A DNA stretch of 64,000 nucleotides from Kitasatospora sp. MAA4 (GTDB taxonomy: Bacteria; Actinomycetota; Actinomycetes; Streptomycetales; Streptomycetaceae), in contig NZ_JARZAI010000038.1 of the NCBI RefSeq assembly GCF_029893355.1, forward strand, positions 1 to 64,000. The letters run 5' to 3'. Every line of letters begins with the position of its first letter. Positions within the stretch are counted from its first letter, which is position 1. Positions 18,863 through 28,046 of this stretch are shown here, piece after piece. Below the pieces are notes generated by a model. The model did no database searches. It was given only the letters and a program-made list of their open reading frames with translations, and was not told the origin of the DNA. The position numbers and the translations under genes are program-made.

Positions 18863-19867
18863 ATGAGCTGGATGCGGTGGCGGCCCGCCATGGAAGAGGC
18901 CCTCTACGGGTCCAAGGGCGGTTTCTACCGCAGGCCGGAGGGCCCGGCCGGGCACTTCCGCACCTCGGTGCACGCCTCGCGCCAGTACGCGCAGGCGGTC
19001 GGCCGGCTGCTCCTGGAGGTGGACGAGGCGCTCGGCCACCCGCAGGAGATCTCCCTGATCGACGTCGGGGCCGGCCGCGGCGAGCTGGTGGCCGCGCTGG
19101 CGGATCTGCTGCCCGGGCGGCTGCGCGCGTACGGGGTGGAGCTGGCCGCGCGGCCGGCCGGGCTGCCGGACGGCGTGCGCTGGACGGCCGAGCCGCCGCG
19201 CGGCGCGGTGGGGCTGCTCTTCGCCAACGAGTGGCTGGACAATGTGCCGCTGGACATCGCCGAGCCCGGCCCGGACGGGTCGCTGCACTACGTCGAGGTG
19301 TCGGCCGAGGGCGAGGAGCGCCCGGGTCCGCCGCTCAGCGCCGAGGACGCCGCCTGGGCGGCCCGCTGGTGGCCGGCCGACGCGCCGCGGGTGGAGCTCG
19401 GCGGCCCGCGGGACGCGGCCTGGGCCGCCGCGGTGGGCACGCTGGAGCGCGGTCTCGCGGTGGCGGTGGACTACGCGCACGAGAAGTCGGACCGGCCGAT
19501 CTTCGGGTCGCTGACCGGATTCCGGGCCGGTCGCGAGGTCCGCCCGGTGCCGGACGGCAGCTGCGATCTCACCGCCCACGTGGCCCTGGACTCGGCGGCG
19601 GTGCGCGGCGCCGAGGATGTCCACACCCTGTGGACGACGCAGCGCGAGGCACTGCGCGCCCTCGGTGTGGACGGCGCACGGCCCCCGCTCGCACAGGCCT
19701 CCAGCGACCCCGCCGGGTACCTCCGCGCGCTCGGAGCCGCAGGTGAGGCCGCCGAGCTGACCGCCACCGGAGGCCTCGGCGGCTTCGGCTGGTTGGTGCA
19801 GGCCGTCCGGATTCCGATACCGACCAGCCTGCGAGGGCTGCCGGGATGGCAGACTCTGACCCCATGA
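18863..19867 (+). CDS. MidA/NDUFAF7-type SAM-dependent methyltransferase
   Basis: 334 residues from ATG 18863 (MSWMRWRPAMEEALYG). SAM-binding IDVGAGRGELVAAL and the signature FANEWLDNVPLD match the MidA family (Methyltransf_28), whose mitochondrial member NDUFAF7 dimethylates an arginine of the complex I subunit NDUFS2. Here the next gene, overlapping by ATGA, encodes a homologue of exactly that subunit. The family call is from visible motifs; methylation of the neighbour is inference. Confidence 0.82.
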   Translation: MSWMRWRPAMEEALYGSKGGFYRRPEGPAGHFRTSVHASRQYAQAVGRLLLEVDEALGHPQEISLIDVGAGRGELVAALADLLPGRLRAYGVELAARPAGLPDGVRWTAEPPRGAVGLLFANEWLDNVPLDIAEPGPDGSLHYVEVSAEGEERPGPPLSAEDAAWAARWWPADAPRVELGGPRDAAWAAAVGTLERGLAVAVDYAHEKSDRPIFGSLTGFRAGREVRPVPDGSCDLTAHVALDSAAVRGAEDVHTLWTTQREALRALGVDGARPPLAQASSDPAGYLRALGAAGEAAELTATGGLGGFGWLVQAVRIPIPTSLRGLPGWQTLTP

Positions 19868-21018
19868 GCATCAGGGAGACCACCGTCGGCATCGGTGCGG
19901 GGGCGGAGCAGACCGCCACCGACATGGTGCTGAACATCGGCCCGCAGCATCCGTCCACGCACGGCGTGCTGCGGCTCAAACTCGTGCTGGACGGCGAGCG
20001 CATCGTCTCGGCCGAGCCGGTGATCGGCTACATGCACCGCGGCGCGGAGAAACTCTTCGAGGCGCGGGACTACCGGCAGATCATCATGCTGGCGAACCGG
20101 CACGACTGGCTCTCCGCCTTCGCCAACGAGCTGGGCGTGGTGCTGGCCGTCGAGCGGATGCTCGGCATGGAGGTCCCCGAGCGGGCGGTCTGGGTACGAA
20201 CCCTGCTGGCCGAGCTCAACCGGGTGCTCAACCACCTGATGTTCCTCGGCTCCTACCCGCTGGAGCTGGGCGGGATCACCCCCGTCTTCCACGCCTTCAC
20301 CTCCCGCGAGGAGCTCCAGCAGGTGCTGGAGGAGGCCAGCGGCGGCCGGATGCACTACATGTTCAACCGGGTCGGCGGCCTCAAGGAGGACCTGCCGAAC
20401 GGCTGGCTCGGCCGGGTCAGGACCGCCGTCGCAACCGTCCGCGCCCAGCTGCCGGTCTTCGAGGACCTGGTGCTCGGCAACGAGATCTTCCGGGCCCGGA
20501 CGGCCGGCGTCGGCGTGCTCTCGGCCGAGCACGTGAAGGCGTACGGCATCAGCGGCCCGATCGCGCGCGCCTCGGGCGTCGACTTCGACCTGCGCCGGGA
20601 CGAGCCGTACCTCGCGTACGGGGAGCTCCAGGACGTGCTGACCGTGGTCACCCGCGAGGAGGGCGACTGCCTGGCCCGCTTCGAGTGCCTGCTGGAGCAG
20701 ACCGTCAACGCGCTCGACCTGGCCGACGCCTGCCTCGACCGGCTGGCCGGCCTGCCGGCCGGCCCGGTCAACCTCCGGCTGCCCAAGGTGCTCAAGGCCC
20801 CCGAGGGCGAGACCTACGCCTGGACCGAGAACCCGCTCGGGATCAACGGCTACTACCTGGTCTCGCGCGGCGACAAGACGCCGTGGCGGCTCAAGCTCCG
20901 CTCGGCGTCCTTCAACAACATCCAGGCGCTCACCGAGCTGCTGCCCGGGACCCTGGTCGCCGACATGGTCGCCATCCTCGGGTCGATGTTCTTCGTGGTC
21001 GGCGACATCGACAAGTAG
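19864..21018 (+). CDS. nuoD2: Stand-alone NuoD-like NADH dehydrogenase subunit (NuoD2)
   Basis: 384 residues from ATG 19864, which overlaps the methyltransferase stop; an ATG at 19846 in frame is less likely. It is a full-length NuoD/49-kDa homologue: IGPQHPSTHGVLRL, GYMHRGAEKL (Arg59), LNRVLNHLMFLG, GDIDK end. No other nuo gene is near. The position equal to the quinone-site Tyr of canonical NuoD (DY) is Trp here (RHDWLS), while the HPSTHG His is kept. Might serve a partial or alternative complex. Confidence 0.9.
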   Translation: MSIRETTVGIGAGAEQTATDMVLNIGPQHPSTHGVLRLKLVLDGERIVSAEPVIGYMHRGAEKLFEARDYRQIIMLANRHDWLSAFANELGVVLAVERMLGMEVPERAVWVRTLLAELNRVLNHLMFLGSYPLELGGITPVFHAFTSREELQQVLEEASGGRMHYMFNRVGGLKEDLPNGWLGRVRTAVATVRAQLPVFEDLVLGNEIFRARTAGVGVLSAEHVKAYGISGPIARASGVDFDLRRDEPYLAYGELQDVLTVVTREEGDCLARFECLLEQTVNALDLADACLDRLAGLPAGPVNLRLPKVLKAPEGETYAWTENPLGINGYYLVSRGDKTPWRLKLRSASFNNIQALTELLPGTLVADMVAILGSMFFVVGDIDK

Positions 21019-21024
21019 CGAGGG

Positions 21025-21888
21025 CTACTTGCTCTTCTTGGGCTTCGCCTTGGGCTTCGGGTCGGCCGGGTGCGGCGCGAGCTTGCGGTCGCCCTTCGAG
21101 GCGATCCGCTGCTCGCACAGCTCGGCCAGCACGGCGTAGCCCTTCGGTCCCATCAGCTCGGTCAGCTCCGGGCGGTAGCTGACGAACACCGGGTCGGGGC
21201 CGTCGTGCGCCTCCGGGCTGCCGGTGCACCACCAGTGCAGGTCGATGCCGCCCGGGCCCCAGCCGCGGCGGTCGTACTCGCCGATGGTGACCTGGAGGTA
21301 GCGGGTGTCGTCCGGGCGGTCGATCCAGTCGTAGGTGCGGCGGACCGGCAGCTGCCAGCAGACGTCCGGCTTGGTCTCCAGCGGCTCCTTGCCCTCGGCC
21401 AGCGCCAGGGTGTGCAGCGCGCAGCCCTCGCCGCCGGCGAAGCCGGGGCGGTTGAGGAAGATGCAGGCGCCGTCGACCCGGCGGGTCTGCCGGTCGCCGT
21501 CCTCGTCGAGCATCGTGATGCCGCCGTCCACGACGAGCTTGCCCTTGGCGTCGGTGCCCTCGCCGAAGAGCTGCCAGGTCTGCGGGGTGAGCCGGGCGGC
21601 GTGGCCGATCACGCGCTTCTCGTCGTCCTCGTCCGAGTAGTGCGCGCCGAGCGTGCAGCAGCCGTCCGAGGCACCGCGGCCCGGGCGGATGCCGTGGCAG
21701 CCGCGGCCGAAGATGCAGGTCCAGCGCGAGGTCAGCCAGGTCAGGTCACAGCGGAAGACCTGCTCCTCGTCGGCCGGGTCGGCGAACTCGACCCAGGCGC
21801 GCGGGAAGTCGAGCGGGACCTCCGGGCCGGGCTTCTCGGTCTTGGTCTTGGTCTTGAGCTTGGGGGTGGGGATGTCGATGGCTGCCAC
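21025..21888 (-). CDS. Conserved Cys-rich protein, possible metal binder
   Basis: 287 residues, converging on nuoD2 with only 6 bases between stops. Cysteines at 47, 58, 64, 77, 78, 142, 156 and 177 with CIFGRGCHG, DGCCTLGAH and CIFLNRP...GCALH contexts resemble the DUF3109/YkgJ-type cysteine-cluster proteins. The C-terminus is Lys/Pro-rich. No signal peptide. Bound cofactor and function unknown. Confidence 0.78.
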   Translation of the reverse strand: MAAIDIPTPKLKTKTKTEKPGPEVPLDFPRAWVEFADPADEEQVFRCDLTWLTSRWTCIFGRGCHGIRPGRGASDGCCTLGAHYSDEDDEKRVIGHAARLTPQTWQLFGEGTDAKGKLVVDGGITMLDEDGDRQTRRVDGACIFLNRPGFAGGEGCALHTLALAEGKEPLETKPDVCWQLPVRRTYDWIDRPDDTRYLQVTIGEYDRRGWGPGGIDLHWWCTGSPEAHDGPDPVFVSYRPELTELMGPKGYAVLAELCEQRIASKGDRKLAPHPADPKPKAKPKKSK

Positions 21889-21907
21889 CCGGCAAGGGTA
21901 GGCCCTG

Positions 21908-22660
21908 TCACCGCAGGAAGGCCTCCAGTGCCGCCGCGAAGGCGACCGGGACCTCGTACATCGGGTAGTGCCCGCTGGCCGGCAGCACCTCGATCTCGGC
22001 CTGCGGGTAGTGCGGCAGCCAGGTCGCGCGCAGCACCTGCTCGGTCAGCGCGGCGTCGTGCTCGCACGCGAACACCTTCACCGGCAGCGGGCTGCCGGTG
22101 ATCTTGGCGGCGAAATCCTGGGTGGTCCACTCGGTGAGGTAGGCGGCGAACGCCTCCGGACGGGACTGGGCCAGCGACTGCGCCGTCATCCGGTCCAGCC
22201 AGACGGCGCCGGCGCGTTGCCCGGTGGCCAGGTCGAGGATCGCGCGGCGGTTGGCGGGACGGTCCGCGGCGCCGTGGAACAGGTCGTACGCATCGCCGTC
22301 CAGCGGGAACGCGGAGGCCGGTACCGGAGCGATCCCGACCAGCTTGCGCACCCGGTGCGGTGCCTCGGCCAGCACCCGCTGCGCCGCCTTGCCACCCATC
22401 GAGTGGCCGACCAGCGAGAAGGTCTGCCAGCCGAGCTGGTCGGCCAGCGCCAGCGCGTCCTGGGCGATCTCGGCCACCGTGTACTCGCCGGGGACGTCGG
22501 CCCGGTCGCCGTAGCCGCGGTAGTCCAGGAAGGCGTAACTGAAGGCCTCGGGGTCGAGGTAGTCGAGGAACTGCCCCCACCCGGCAGTGGTGCCGAACCA
22601 GTCGTGCAGCACGATGACCTGGTGCTCGCCGCTGCCGAGCAGTCGGTGACGGATCGTCAT
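21908..22660 (-). CDS. Alpha/beta hydrolase
   Basis: 250 residues from ATG 22660, preceded by GGGAG. Nucleophile elbow GHSMGG, acid ACEHD and catalytic His in ASGHYPMYE form the expected triad; oxyanion region HDWFGT. Cytosolic (no signal). Substrate unknown. Divergent from ppx. Confidence 0.92.
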   Translation of the reverse strand: MTIRHRLLGSGEHQVIVLHDWFGTTAGWGQFLDYLDPEAFSYAFLDYRGYGDRADVPGEYTVAEIAQDALALADQLGWQTFSLVGHSMGGKAAQRVLAEAPHRVRKLVGIAPVPASAFPLDGDAYDLFHGAADRPANRRAILDLATGQRAGAVWLDRMTAQSLAQSRPEAFAAYLTEWTTQDFAAKITGSPLPVKVFACEHDAALTEQVLRATWLPHYPQAEIEVLPASGHYPMYEVPVAFAAALEAFLR

Positions 22661-22779
22661 GTCCGGTTTCTCCCAAGGCGATGGACGGGGCATTCGGTGA
22701 ACAGCCTCCTCCGCTACCGCTCGACGGGCAATCGAACAGACGGGCTTTCCTCAGGTCGGGTGCCGTAGCGTGGTGATTT

Positions 22780-23718
22780 ATGCGACTCGGTGTGCTCGAC
22801 GTAGGTTCCAACACCGTCCACTTCCTCGTGGTGGACGCCCACCCCGGTGCTGCCCCGCTGCCCGCGTACTCGCACAAGGCGGAGCTGCGGCTCGCCGAGC
22901 TGCTCGACGCGCAGGGGGCGATCAGCGAGGCCGGCGTCGAGCTGCTGATCGGCATGGTCGCCTCCTCGATCCGGGTGGCCGAGGACAAGGGCGTGGTCGA
23001 CCTGCTGCCGTTCGCCACCTCCGCGGTGCGCGAGGCGGCCAACGGCGAGGCCGTGCTCAAGCGGGTGGAGGACGAGACCGGCATCGAGTTGCAGGTGCTC
23101 TCCGGCGAGGAGGAGGCCCGGCTCACCTTCCTCGCCGTCCGGCGCTGGTTCGGCTGGTCCTCCGGGCGGCTGCTGGACCTGGACATCGGCGGCGGCTCGC
23201 TGGAGATCGCCTGCGGCCTGGACGAGCAGCCCGACGTGGCCATCTCGCTGCCGCTGGGCGCGGGCCGGCTGACCGCCGCCTGGCTGCCGGACGAGGTCGC
23301 CGACCCGGAGCGGCTGCGCGACCTGCGCCGGCACATCCGGGCCGAGATCGCGGGCGTGGTCGGCGAGGTGGCCCGGCTCGGACCGCCGGACCACGCGGTG
23401 GCCACCTCCAAGACCTTCAAGCAGCTGGCCCGGATGACCGGCGCGGCCCCGGCCGAGGCCGGCCTGCTGGTGACCAGACGGCTGACCCGCTCCGGCCTGT
23501 CCGCCTGGCTGCCGCGGCTGTCCGCCATGACGGTGGCCGAGCGGGCCCGGATCCCCGGCGTCTCCGAGGGCCGGGCCAAGCAGCTGCTGGCCGGCGCGCT
23601 GGTGGCCGACGCGGCGATGGACCTGTTCGGCCTCGACGAGCTGGACATCTGCCCCTGGGCCCTGCGCGAGGGCATCATCCTGCGCCGCCTGGACACCCTG
23701 GCCGCGCAGAACGGCTAG
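22780..23718 (+). CDS. ppx: Ppx/GppA-family exopolyphosphatase
   Basis: 312 residues. ASKHA fold: LDVGSNTVHFLVVD at the start, LSGEEEARLTFLA, and LDIGGGSLEIACG. It removes phosphate from polyphosphate ends, or pppGpp gamma-phosphate. It has only the two core domains, as in the short actinobacterial enzymes; no HD domain. Confidence 0.93.
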   Translation: MRLGVLDVGSNTVHFLVVDAHPGAAPLPAYSHKAELRLAELLDAQGAISEAGVELLIGMVASSIRVAEDKGVVDLLPFATSAVREAANGEAVLKRVEDETGIELQVLSGEEEARLTFLAVRRWFGWSSGRLLDLDIGGGSLEIACGLDEQPDVAISLPLGAGRLTAAWLPDEVADPERLRDLRRHIRAEIAGVVGEVARLGPPDHAVATSKTFKQLARMTGAAPAEAGLLVTRRLTRSGLSAWLPRLSAMTVAERARIPGVSEGRAKQLLAGALVADAAMDLFGLDELDICPWALREGIILRRLDTLAAQNG

Positions 23719-23760
23719 CCCGTACCTCCGCCGGGGGCGCGGGCCGCATACGCTGTCCCC

Positions 23761-24783
23761 GTGGTGCGAGCAGGCGGACCGGAGGACGAAGAGCCGGACG
23801 GCGAGGAGCGCGCCCGCGGCCCGCGCCGCGCGGCGCGGATGGGCGGCGCGAGCGCGGCCAAGCCCCCCAGGCCGCCCCGGCCGGTGCGCCGCCGCGCGGC
23901 CCGCAGGGCGTCCGGCGCCGAGCGCCCCGCCCCGCTGCTGCGCACCACCGACCGGCTGGTGCTGCCCCGGCACCCCGCGCTGCACGTCCCCGACACCAAG
24001 GTCGCCCTCTCCACCGCCTCGGTCTACCCCGAGAGCACCGCGATCGCCTTCGAACTCGCGGCCAAGCTCGGCTACGACGGCGTCGAGGTGATGGTCTGGA
24101 ACGACCCGGTCAGCCAGGATCTGGACGCCCTGCGGGTGCTCTCCGAGAAGCACCAGCTGCCGATCCTGGCCGTGCACGCGCCGTGCCTGCTGATCACCCA
24201 GCGGGTCTGGACCACCGACCCGTGGACCAAGCTGGTGCGCGCCCGGGCCGCCGCCGAGAAGCTCGGCGCGGACACCGTGGTGGTCCACCCGCCGTTCCGC
24301 TGGCAGCGCCAGTACGCCCGGGAGTTCGTCCGCGGGATCAACCGGATGGCGGGGGAGACGGAGGTCCGCTTCGCCGTCGAGAACATGTACCCCTGGCGCT
24401 ACCGCGACCGCGAGATGCTCGCCTACGCCCCCGGCTGGGACGTCACCGACGAGGAGTACCGGCACTTCACCATCGACCTCTCGCACGTCTCCACCTCGCG
24501 GATCGACGCCTTCGAGATGGTCGACCGGATGGGCGAGCGGCTCGCCCACGTCCACCTAGCCGACGGCTCCGGGTCCGGCAAGGACGAGCACCTGATCCCG
24601 GGCCGCGGGAACCAGCCCTGCGCCGAGCTGCTGGAGCGCCTGGCCAGGACCGGTTTCGGCGGCCATGTGGTGCTGGAGGTCAACACCCGCCGCTCCGGTT
24701 CACCGGCCGAACGGGAGGCGGACCTGGCCGAGGCACTGGCCTTCACCCGACTCCATCTGGCCAGCGCTACGCGCGTACGCTGA
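23761..24783 (+). CDS. Sugar phosphate isomerase/epimerase-type TIM barrel
   Basis: 340 residues from GTG 23761. The barrel starts near residue 80 (DTKVALSTASVYPES) and carries the AP2Ec metal residues in VHAPCL, VVHPPF, AVENMYPW, IDLSHV and HLADGSG. The first 75 residues are Arg/Pro/Ala-rich; homologues I recall are shorter, so the true start may be ATG 23839 or later. Substrate unknown. Confidence 0.82.
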   Translation: MVRAGGPEDEEPDGEERARGPRRAARMGGASAAKPPRPPRPVRRRAARRASGAERPAPLLRTTDRLVLPRHPALHVPDTKVALSTASVYPESTAIAFELAAKLGYDGVEVMVWNDPVSQDLDALRVLSEKHQLPILAVHAPCLLITQRVWTTDPWTKLVRARAAAEKLGADTVVVHPPFRWQRQYAREFVRGINRMAGETEVRFAVENMYPWRYRDREMLAYAPGWDVTDEEYRHFTIDLSHVSTSRIDAFEMVDRMGERLAHVHLADGSGSGKDEHLIPGRGNQPCAELLERLARTGFGGHVVLEVNTRRSGSPAEREADLAEALAFTRLHLASATRVR

Positions 24784-24813
24784 CAGGACCACGATGACTT
24801 CGGGAGGTCGACG

Positions 24814-25575
24814 GTGACGGACAGCCAGTTGCAGGCGCACGCGGAGAGTTTCGGCGCCGTCGCCGCCGAGTACGACCGCGCTCGGCCGTCCTACCCGGCG
24901 CAGCTGTTCGACGAGATCGAGCGCCTGACGGGCCGTCCGCTCAAGGGCGCCGATGTGCTGGACGTCGGCGCCGGCACCGGCATCGCCACCCGCCTGCTGC
25001 ACGAGCGCGGCGCCCGGGTGACGGCCGTCGAGCCGAGCGCCGGGATGGCCGCCCGCCTGCACGCCGTCAGCCCCGGGATCCCGCTGGTCAAGGGCGACGG
25101 CAACGAGCTGCCGTTCCACGACGCGACCGCCGACCTGATCACCTACGCGCAGGCCTTCCACTGGACCGACCCGGCCCGCTCGATCCCCGAGGCGCTGCGG
25201 GTGCTGCGCCCGGGCGGCGCGCTGGCGCTGATCTGGAACCTCAAGGACCGGTCGGTCCGCTGGCTGCGGGCGCAGGAGGAGCGGCTCTCCGCCGCGCTGC
25301 CCTCGTACCACTACTACGGCGCCATGAACGCGGTCACCGACGCCCTGGCGCGCTACCCGTTCGAGGTGGCCCGCACCGAGCTGCGCTGGGAGCGCCGGCT
25401 CACCGTGGACCAGGTGATCACCGACCTGCGCTCCAAGTCGTACTTCGCCGTCCTGGACGAGGAGCGCAAGGGCCCGGTGCTGGCCGCCGAGCGGGCCGCG
25501 CTGCTGGCGGAGTTCCCCGACGGCCAGGTGCTGGAGCCGTACTCGGTGGACCTGACGGTGGCCGTCAAGTACTGA
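24814..25575 (+). CDS. Class I SAM-dependent methyltransferase
   Basis: 253 residues from GTG 24814 with GGGAGG upstream. Motif I VLDVGAGTGIATRLL, acidic VEPSAGM, and the post-I segments (ITYAQAFHW, LRVLRPGGALALIWN) are those of Methyltransf_11. It resembles small-molecule methyltransferases; acceptor unknown. Confidence 0.9.
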   Translation: MTDSQLQAHAESFGAVAAEYDRARPSYPAQLFDEIERLTGRPLKGADVLDVGAGTGIATRLLHERGARVTAVEPSAGMAARLHAVSPGIPLVKGDGNELPFHDATADLITYAQAFHWTDPARSIPEALRVLRPGGALALIWNLKDRSVRWLRAQEERLSAALPSYHYYGAMNAVTDALARYPFEVARTELRWERRLTVDQVITDLRSKSYFAVLDEERKGPVLAAERAALLAEFPDGQVLEPYSVDLTVAVKY

Positions 25576-25593
25576 GCGCCCACTGACCGCCAT

Positions 25594-25610
25594 CCGGACG
25601 CGACGTCCGG
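25594..25610 (+). terminator. Short hairpin after the methyltransferase gene
   Basis: CCGGACG-CGA-CGTCCGG, a 7-bp perfect stem 19 bases after the stop at 25575. It may end the methyltransferase transcript before ilvD. Confidence 0.45.
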
Positions 25611-25693
25611 CAGGCGGGACCGGGGCGTAGGCTCGACTGTTACGGCGGCCACTTCGTTGCGGCCGCGCAGAGCCACCGAAGGAGTGGAGCCCA

Positions 25694-27538
25694 GTGCCCG
25701 AGCTGAAGTCCCGTACGGTCACCCACGGACGCAACATGGCAGGCGCCCGGGCGCTTCTTCGGGCGGCCGGCGTAGCACGCGAGGACTTCGGCAAGCCGAT
25801 CATCGCGGTCGCCAACTCCTTCACCGAGTTCGTCCCGGGGCACACCCACCTCCAGCCGGTCGGCCGGATCGTCTCCGAGGCGATCAAGGCGGCCGGCGGC
25901 ATCCCGCGCGAGTTCAACACCATCGCGGTGGACGACGGCATCGCGATGGGCCACGGCGGCATGCTGTACTCGCTGCCCTCTCGCGACCTGATCGCCGACT
26001 CGGTGGAGTACATGGTCAACGCGCACTGCGCGGACGCCCTGATCTGCATCTCCAACTGCGACAAGATCACCCCCGGCATGCTCATGGCCGCGCTGCGCCT
26101 CAACATCCCGGTGGTCTTCGTCTCCGGCGGCCCGATGGAGGCCGGCAAGGCCACCCTGGTGGACGGCACGGTCCGCAAGCTCGACCTGGTCAACGCGATC
26201 TCCGACGCCGTCAACGAGAACGTCTCCGACGCGGACATCGCGATCATCGAGGAGAACGCCTGCCCGACCTGCGGGTCCTGTTCGGGCATGTTCACCGCCA
26301 ACTCGATGAACTGCCTGGCCGAGGCGATCGGCCTGGCGCTGCCCGGCAACGGCTCGATCCTGGCCACCCACACCGCCCGCAAGGCCCTCTACGAGGACGC
26401 CGGCAAGGCGATCGTGGACATCACGCTGCGCCACTACCACCAGGACGACTACTCGGTCCTGCCGCGCAACATCGCCACCCGCGCCGCGTTCGAGAACGCC
26501 ATGGCGCTGGACATCGCGATGGGCGGCTCCACCAACACCATCCTGCACCTGCTGGCCGCCGCGCAGGAGGCCGAGGTGGACTTCGACATGCGGGCCATCG
26601 ACGCCATCTCGCGCCGGGTGCCCTGCCTCTCCAAGGTCGCGCCCAACGGCAACTACTACATGGAGGACGTGCACCGGGCCGGCGGCATCCCGGCGATCCT
26701 CGGCGAGCTCTACCGCGGCGGGCTGCTGAACGAGGACGTGCACACGGTGCACTCCGACTCGCTGGACGAGTGGCTGAAGACCTGGGACATCCGCGGCGGC
26801 TCGCCGTCCCCCAAGGCCGTCGAGATGTTCCACGCCGCCCCCGGCTGCGTGCGCTCGGCCACCGCGTTCTCGCAGTCCGAGCGGTGGGAGTCGCTGGACA
26901 CCGACGCCGCGGGCGGCTGCATCCGCAGCGTCCAGCACGCCTACTCCACCGAGGGCGGCCTGGCCGTGCTGTACGGCAACCTCGCCGAGGACGGCTGCAT
27001 CGTGAAGACGGCAGGCGTCGACGAGTCGATCTGGACGTTCAGCGGGCCGGCCGTGGTCGTGGAGTCCCAGGAGGACGCGGTCGACGCCATCCTGACCAAG
27101 CGGATCAAGGAGGGCGACGTCGTGGTGATCCGCTACGAGGGGCCCAAGGGCGGGCCGGGCATGCAGGAGATGCTCTACCCGACCTCGTTCCTCAAGGGCC
27201 GGGGCCTGGGCAAGGCCTGCGCGCTGATCACCGACGGCCGCTTCTCCGGCGGCACCTCCGGCCTCTCGATCGGCCACGCCTCGCCCGAGGCGGCCTCCGG
27301 CGGCACCATCGCGCTGGTGGAGGACGGGGACATCATCGCGATCGACATCCCCGGGCGCTCGGTCAGCCTGGAGGTCTCCTTCGAGGAGCTGCACGAGCGC
27401 CGGCTGAAGCTGGAGGCCGAGGGCGGCTACCGGCCCAAGAACCGCGAGCGGCAGGTCAGCCAGGCCCTGCGGGCGTACGCGGCGATGGCCACCTCCGCCG
27501 ACAAGGGCGCGGTGCGCGACATCAGCAAGCTGGGCTGA
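25694..27538 (+). CDS. ilvD: Dihydroxy-acid dehydratase
   Basis: 614 residues, GTG start with GGAGTGGAG before it. Fe-S ligands appear in CISNCDK and CPTCGSCSGMFTANSMN; the C-terminal GRFSGGTSGLSIGHASPEA is diagnostic. It makes 2-ketoisovalerate and 2-keto-3-methylvalerate for valine, isoleucine and, through pantoate, CoA. Length matches the family. Confidence 0.98.
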   Translation: MPELKSRTVTHGRNMAGARALLRAAGVAREDFGKPIIAVANSFTEFVPGHTHLQPVGRIVSEAIKAAGGIPREFNTIAVDDGIAMGHGGMLYSLPSRDLIADSVEYMVNAHCADALICISNCDKITPGMLMAALRLNIPVVFVSGGPMEAGKATLVDGTVRKLDLVNAISDAVNENVSDADIAIIEENACPTCGSCSGMFTANSMNCLAEAIGLALPGNGSILATHTARKALYEDAGKAIVDITLRHYHQDDYSVLPRNIATRAAFENAMALDIAMGGSTNTILHLLAAAQEAEVDFDMRAIDAISRRVPCLSKVAPNGNYYMEDVHRAGGIPAILGELYRGGLLNEDVHTVHSDSLDEWLKTWDIRGGSPSPKAVEMFHAAPGCVRSATAFSQSERWESLDTDAAGGCIRSVQHAYSTEGGLAVLYGNLAEDGCIVKTAGVDESIWTFSGPAVVVESQEDAVDAILTKRIKEGDVVVIRYEGPKGGPGMQEMLYPTSFLKGRGLGKACALITDGRFSGGTSGLSIGHASPEAASGGTIALVEDGDIIAIDIPGRSVSLEVSFEELHERRLKLEAEGGYRPKNRERQVSQALRAYAAMATSADKGAVRDISKLG

Positions 27539-27557
27539 CGGCGGCATAATCGGACCC

Positions 27558-28046
27558 GTGACCGACGACCGCAGCGCCCCCGCCCCCGAACCCATCCGCT
27601 TCTTCGGAACCAGCTGGGTGGAGCGGGGGCGGGACTACTGGCTGCGGCGCGCGGTCGTCCCGGTCGGGGCGCTGGTGACGGTGCTCGCGGGGGCGTTGGT
27701 GCTGCGCTTCGCGGTCAGCGGGGTGCAGCTGTCCAAGGCCGGCGGCTTCGTCAACGGGCTGCTGATCGCCGCGATCGCGGTCTGCTCGTGCCTGGCCGCG
27801 CTGCGCAACTGGAAGCAGCTCACCGAGGGCCGCGAGGCGCTCACCGGCTGGATGGCCGAGGAGAAGTCGCTCGGCGCGGTGTGGATGATCGGCTGCGTGG
27901 GCGCGGCCGCCGCGTACTTCCTGCGCAGCCTTACCGAGGCCCCCGGCGAGGCGGTCCGGCGGGCCCACTACGAGCGCGCCACCGCCCAGCACGAGCGCCG
28001 CTCGGCCGGCCGCTCGGGGCGGCCGGGCAAGCGGCGCAAGGGCTGA
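27558..28046 (+). CDS. Small membrane protein downstream of ilvD
   Basis: 162 residues, GTG start, 19 bases after ilvD, so probably co-transcribed. Three membrane segments (about 32-52, 66-84, 112-128) with a basic C-terminal tail (RSGRPGKRRKG). No family recognised. Its stop abuts the stop of the opposing gene. Confidence 0.75.
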   Translation: MTDDRSAPAPEPIRFFGTSWVERGRDYWLRRAVVPVGALVTVLAGALVLRFAVSGVQLSKAGGFVNGLLIAAIAVCSCLAALRNWKQLTEGREALTGWMAEEKSLGAVWMIGCVGAAAAYFLRSLTEAPGEAVRRAHYERATAQHERRSAGRSGRPGKRRKG

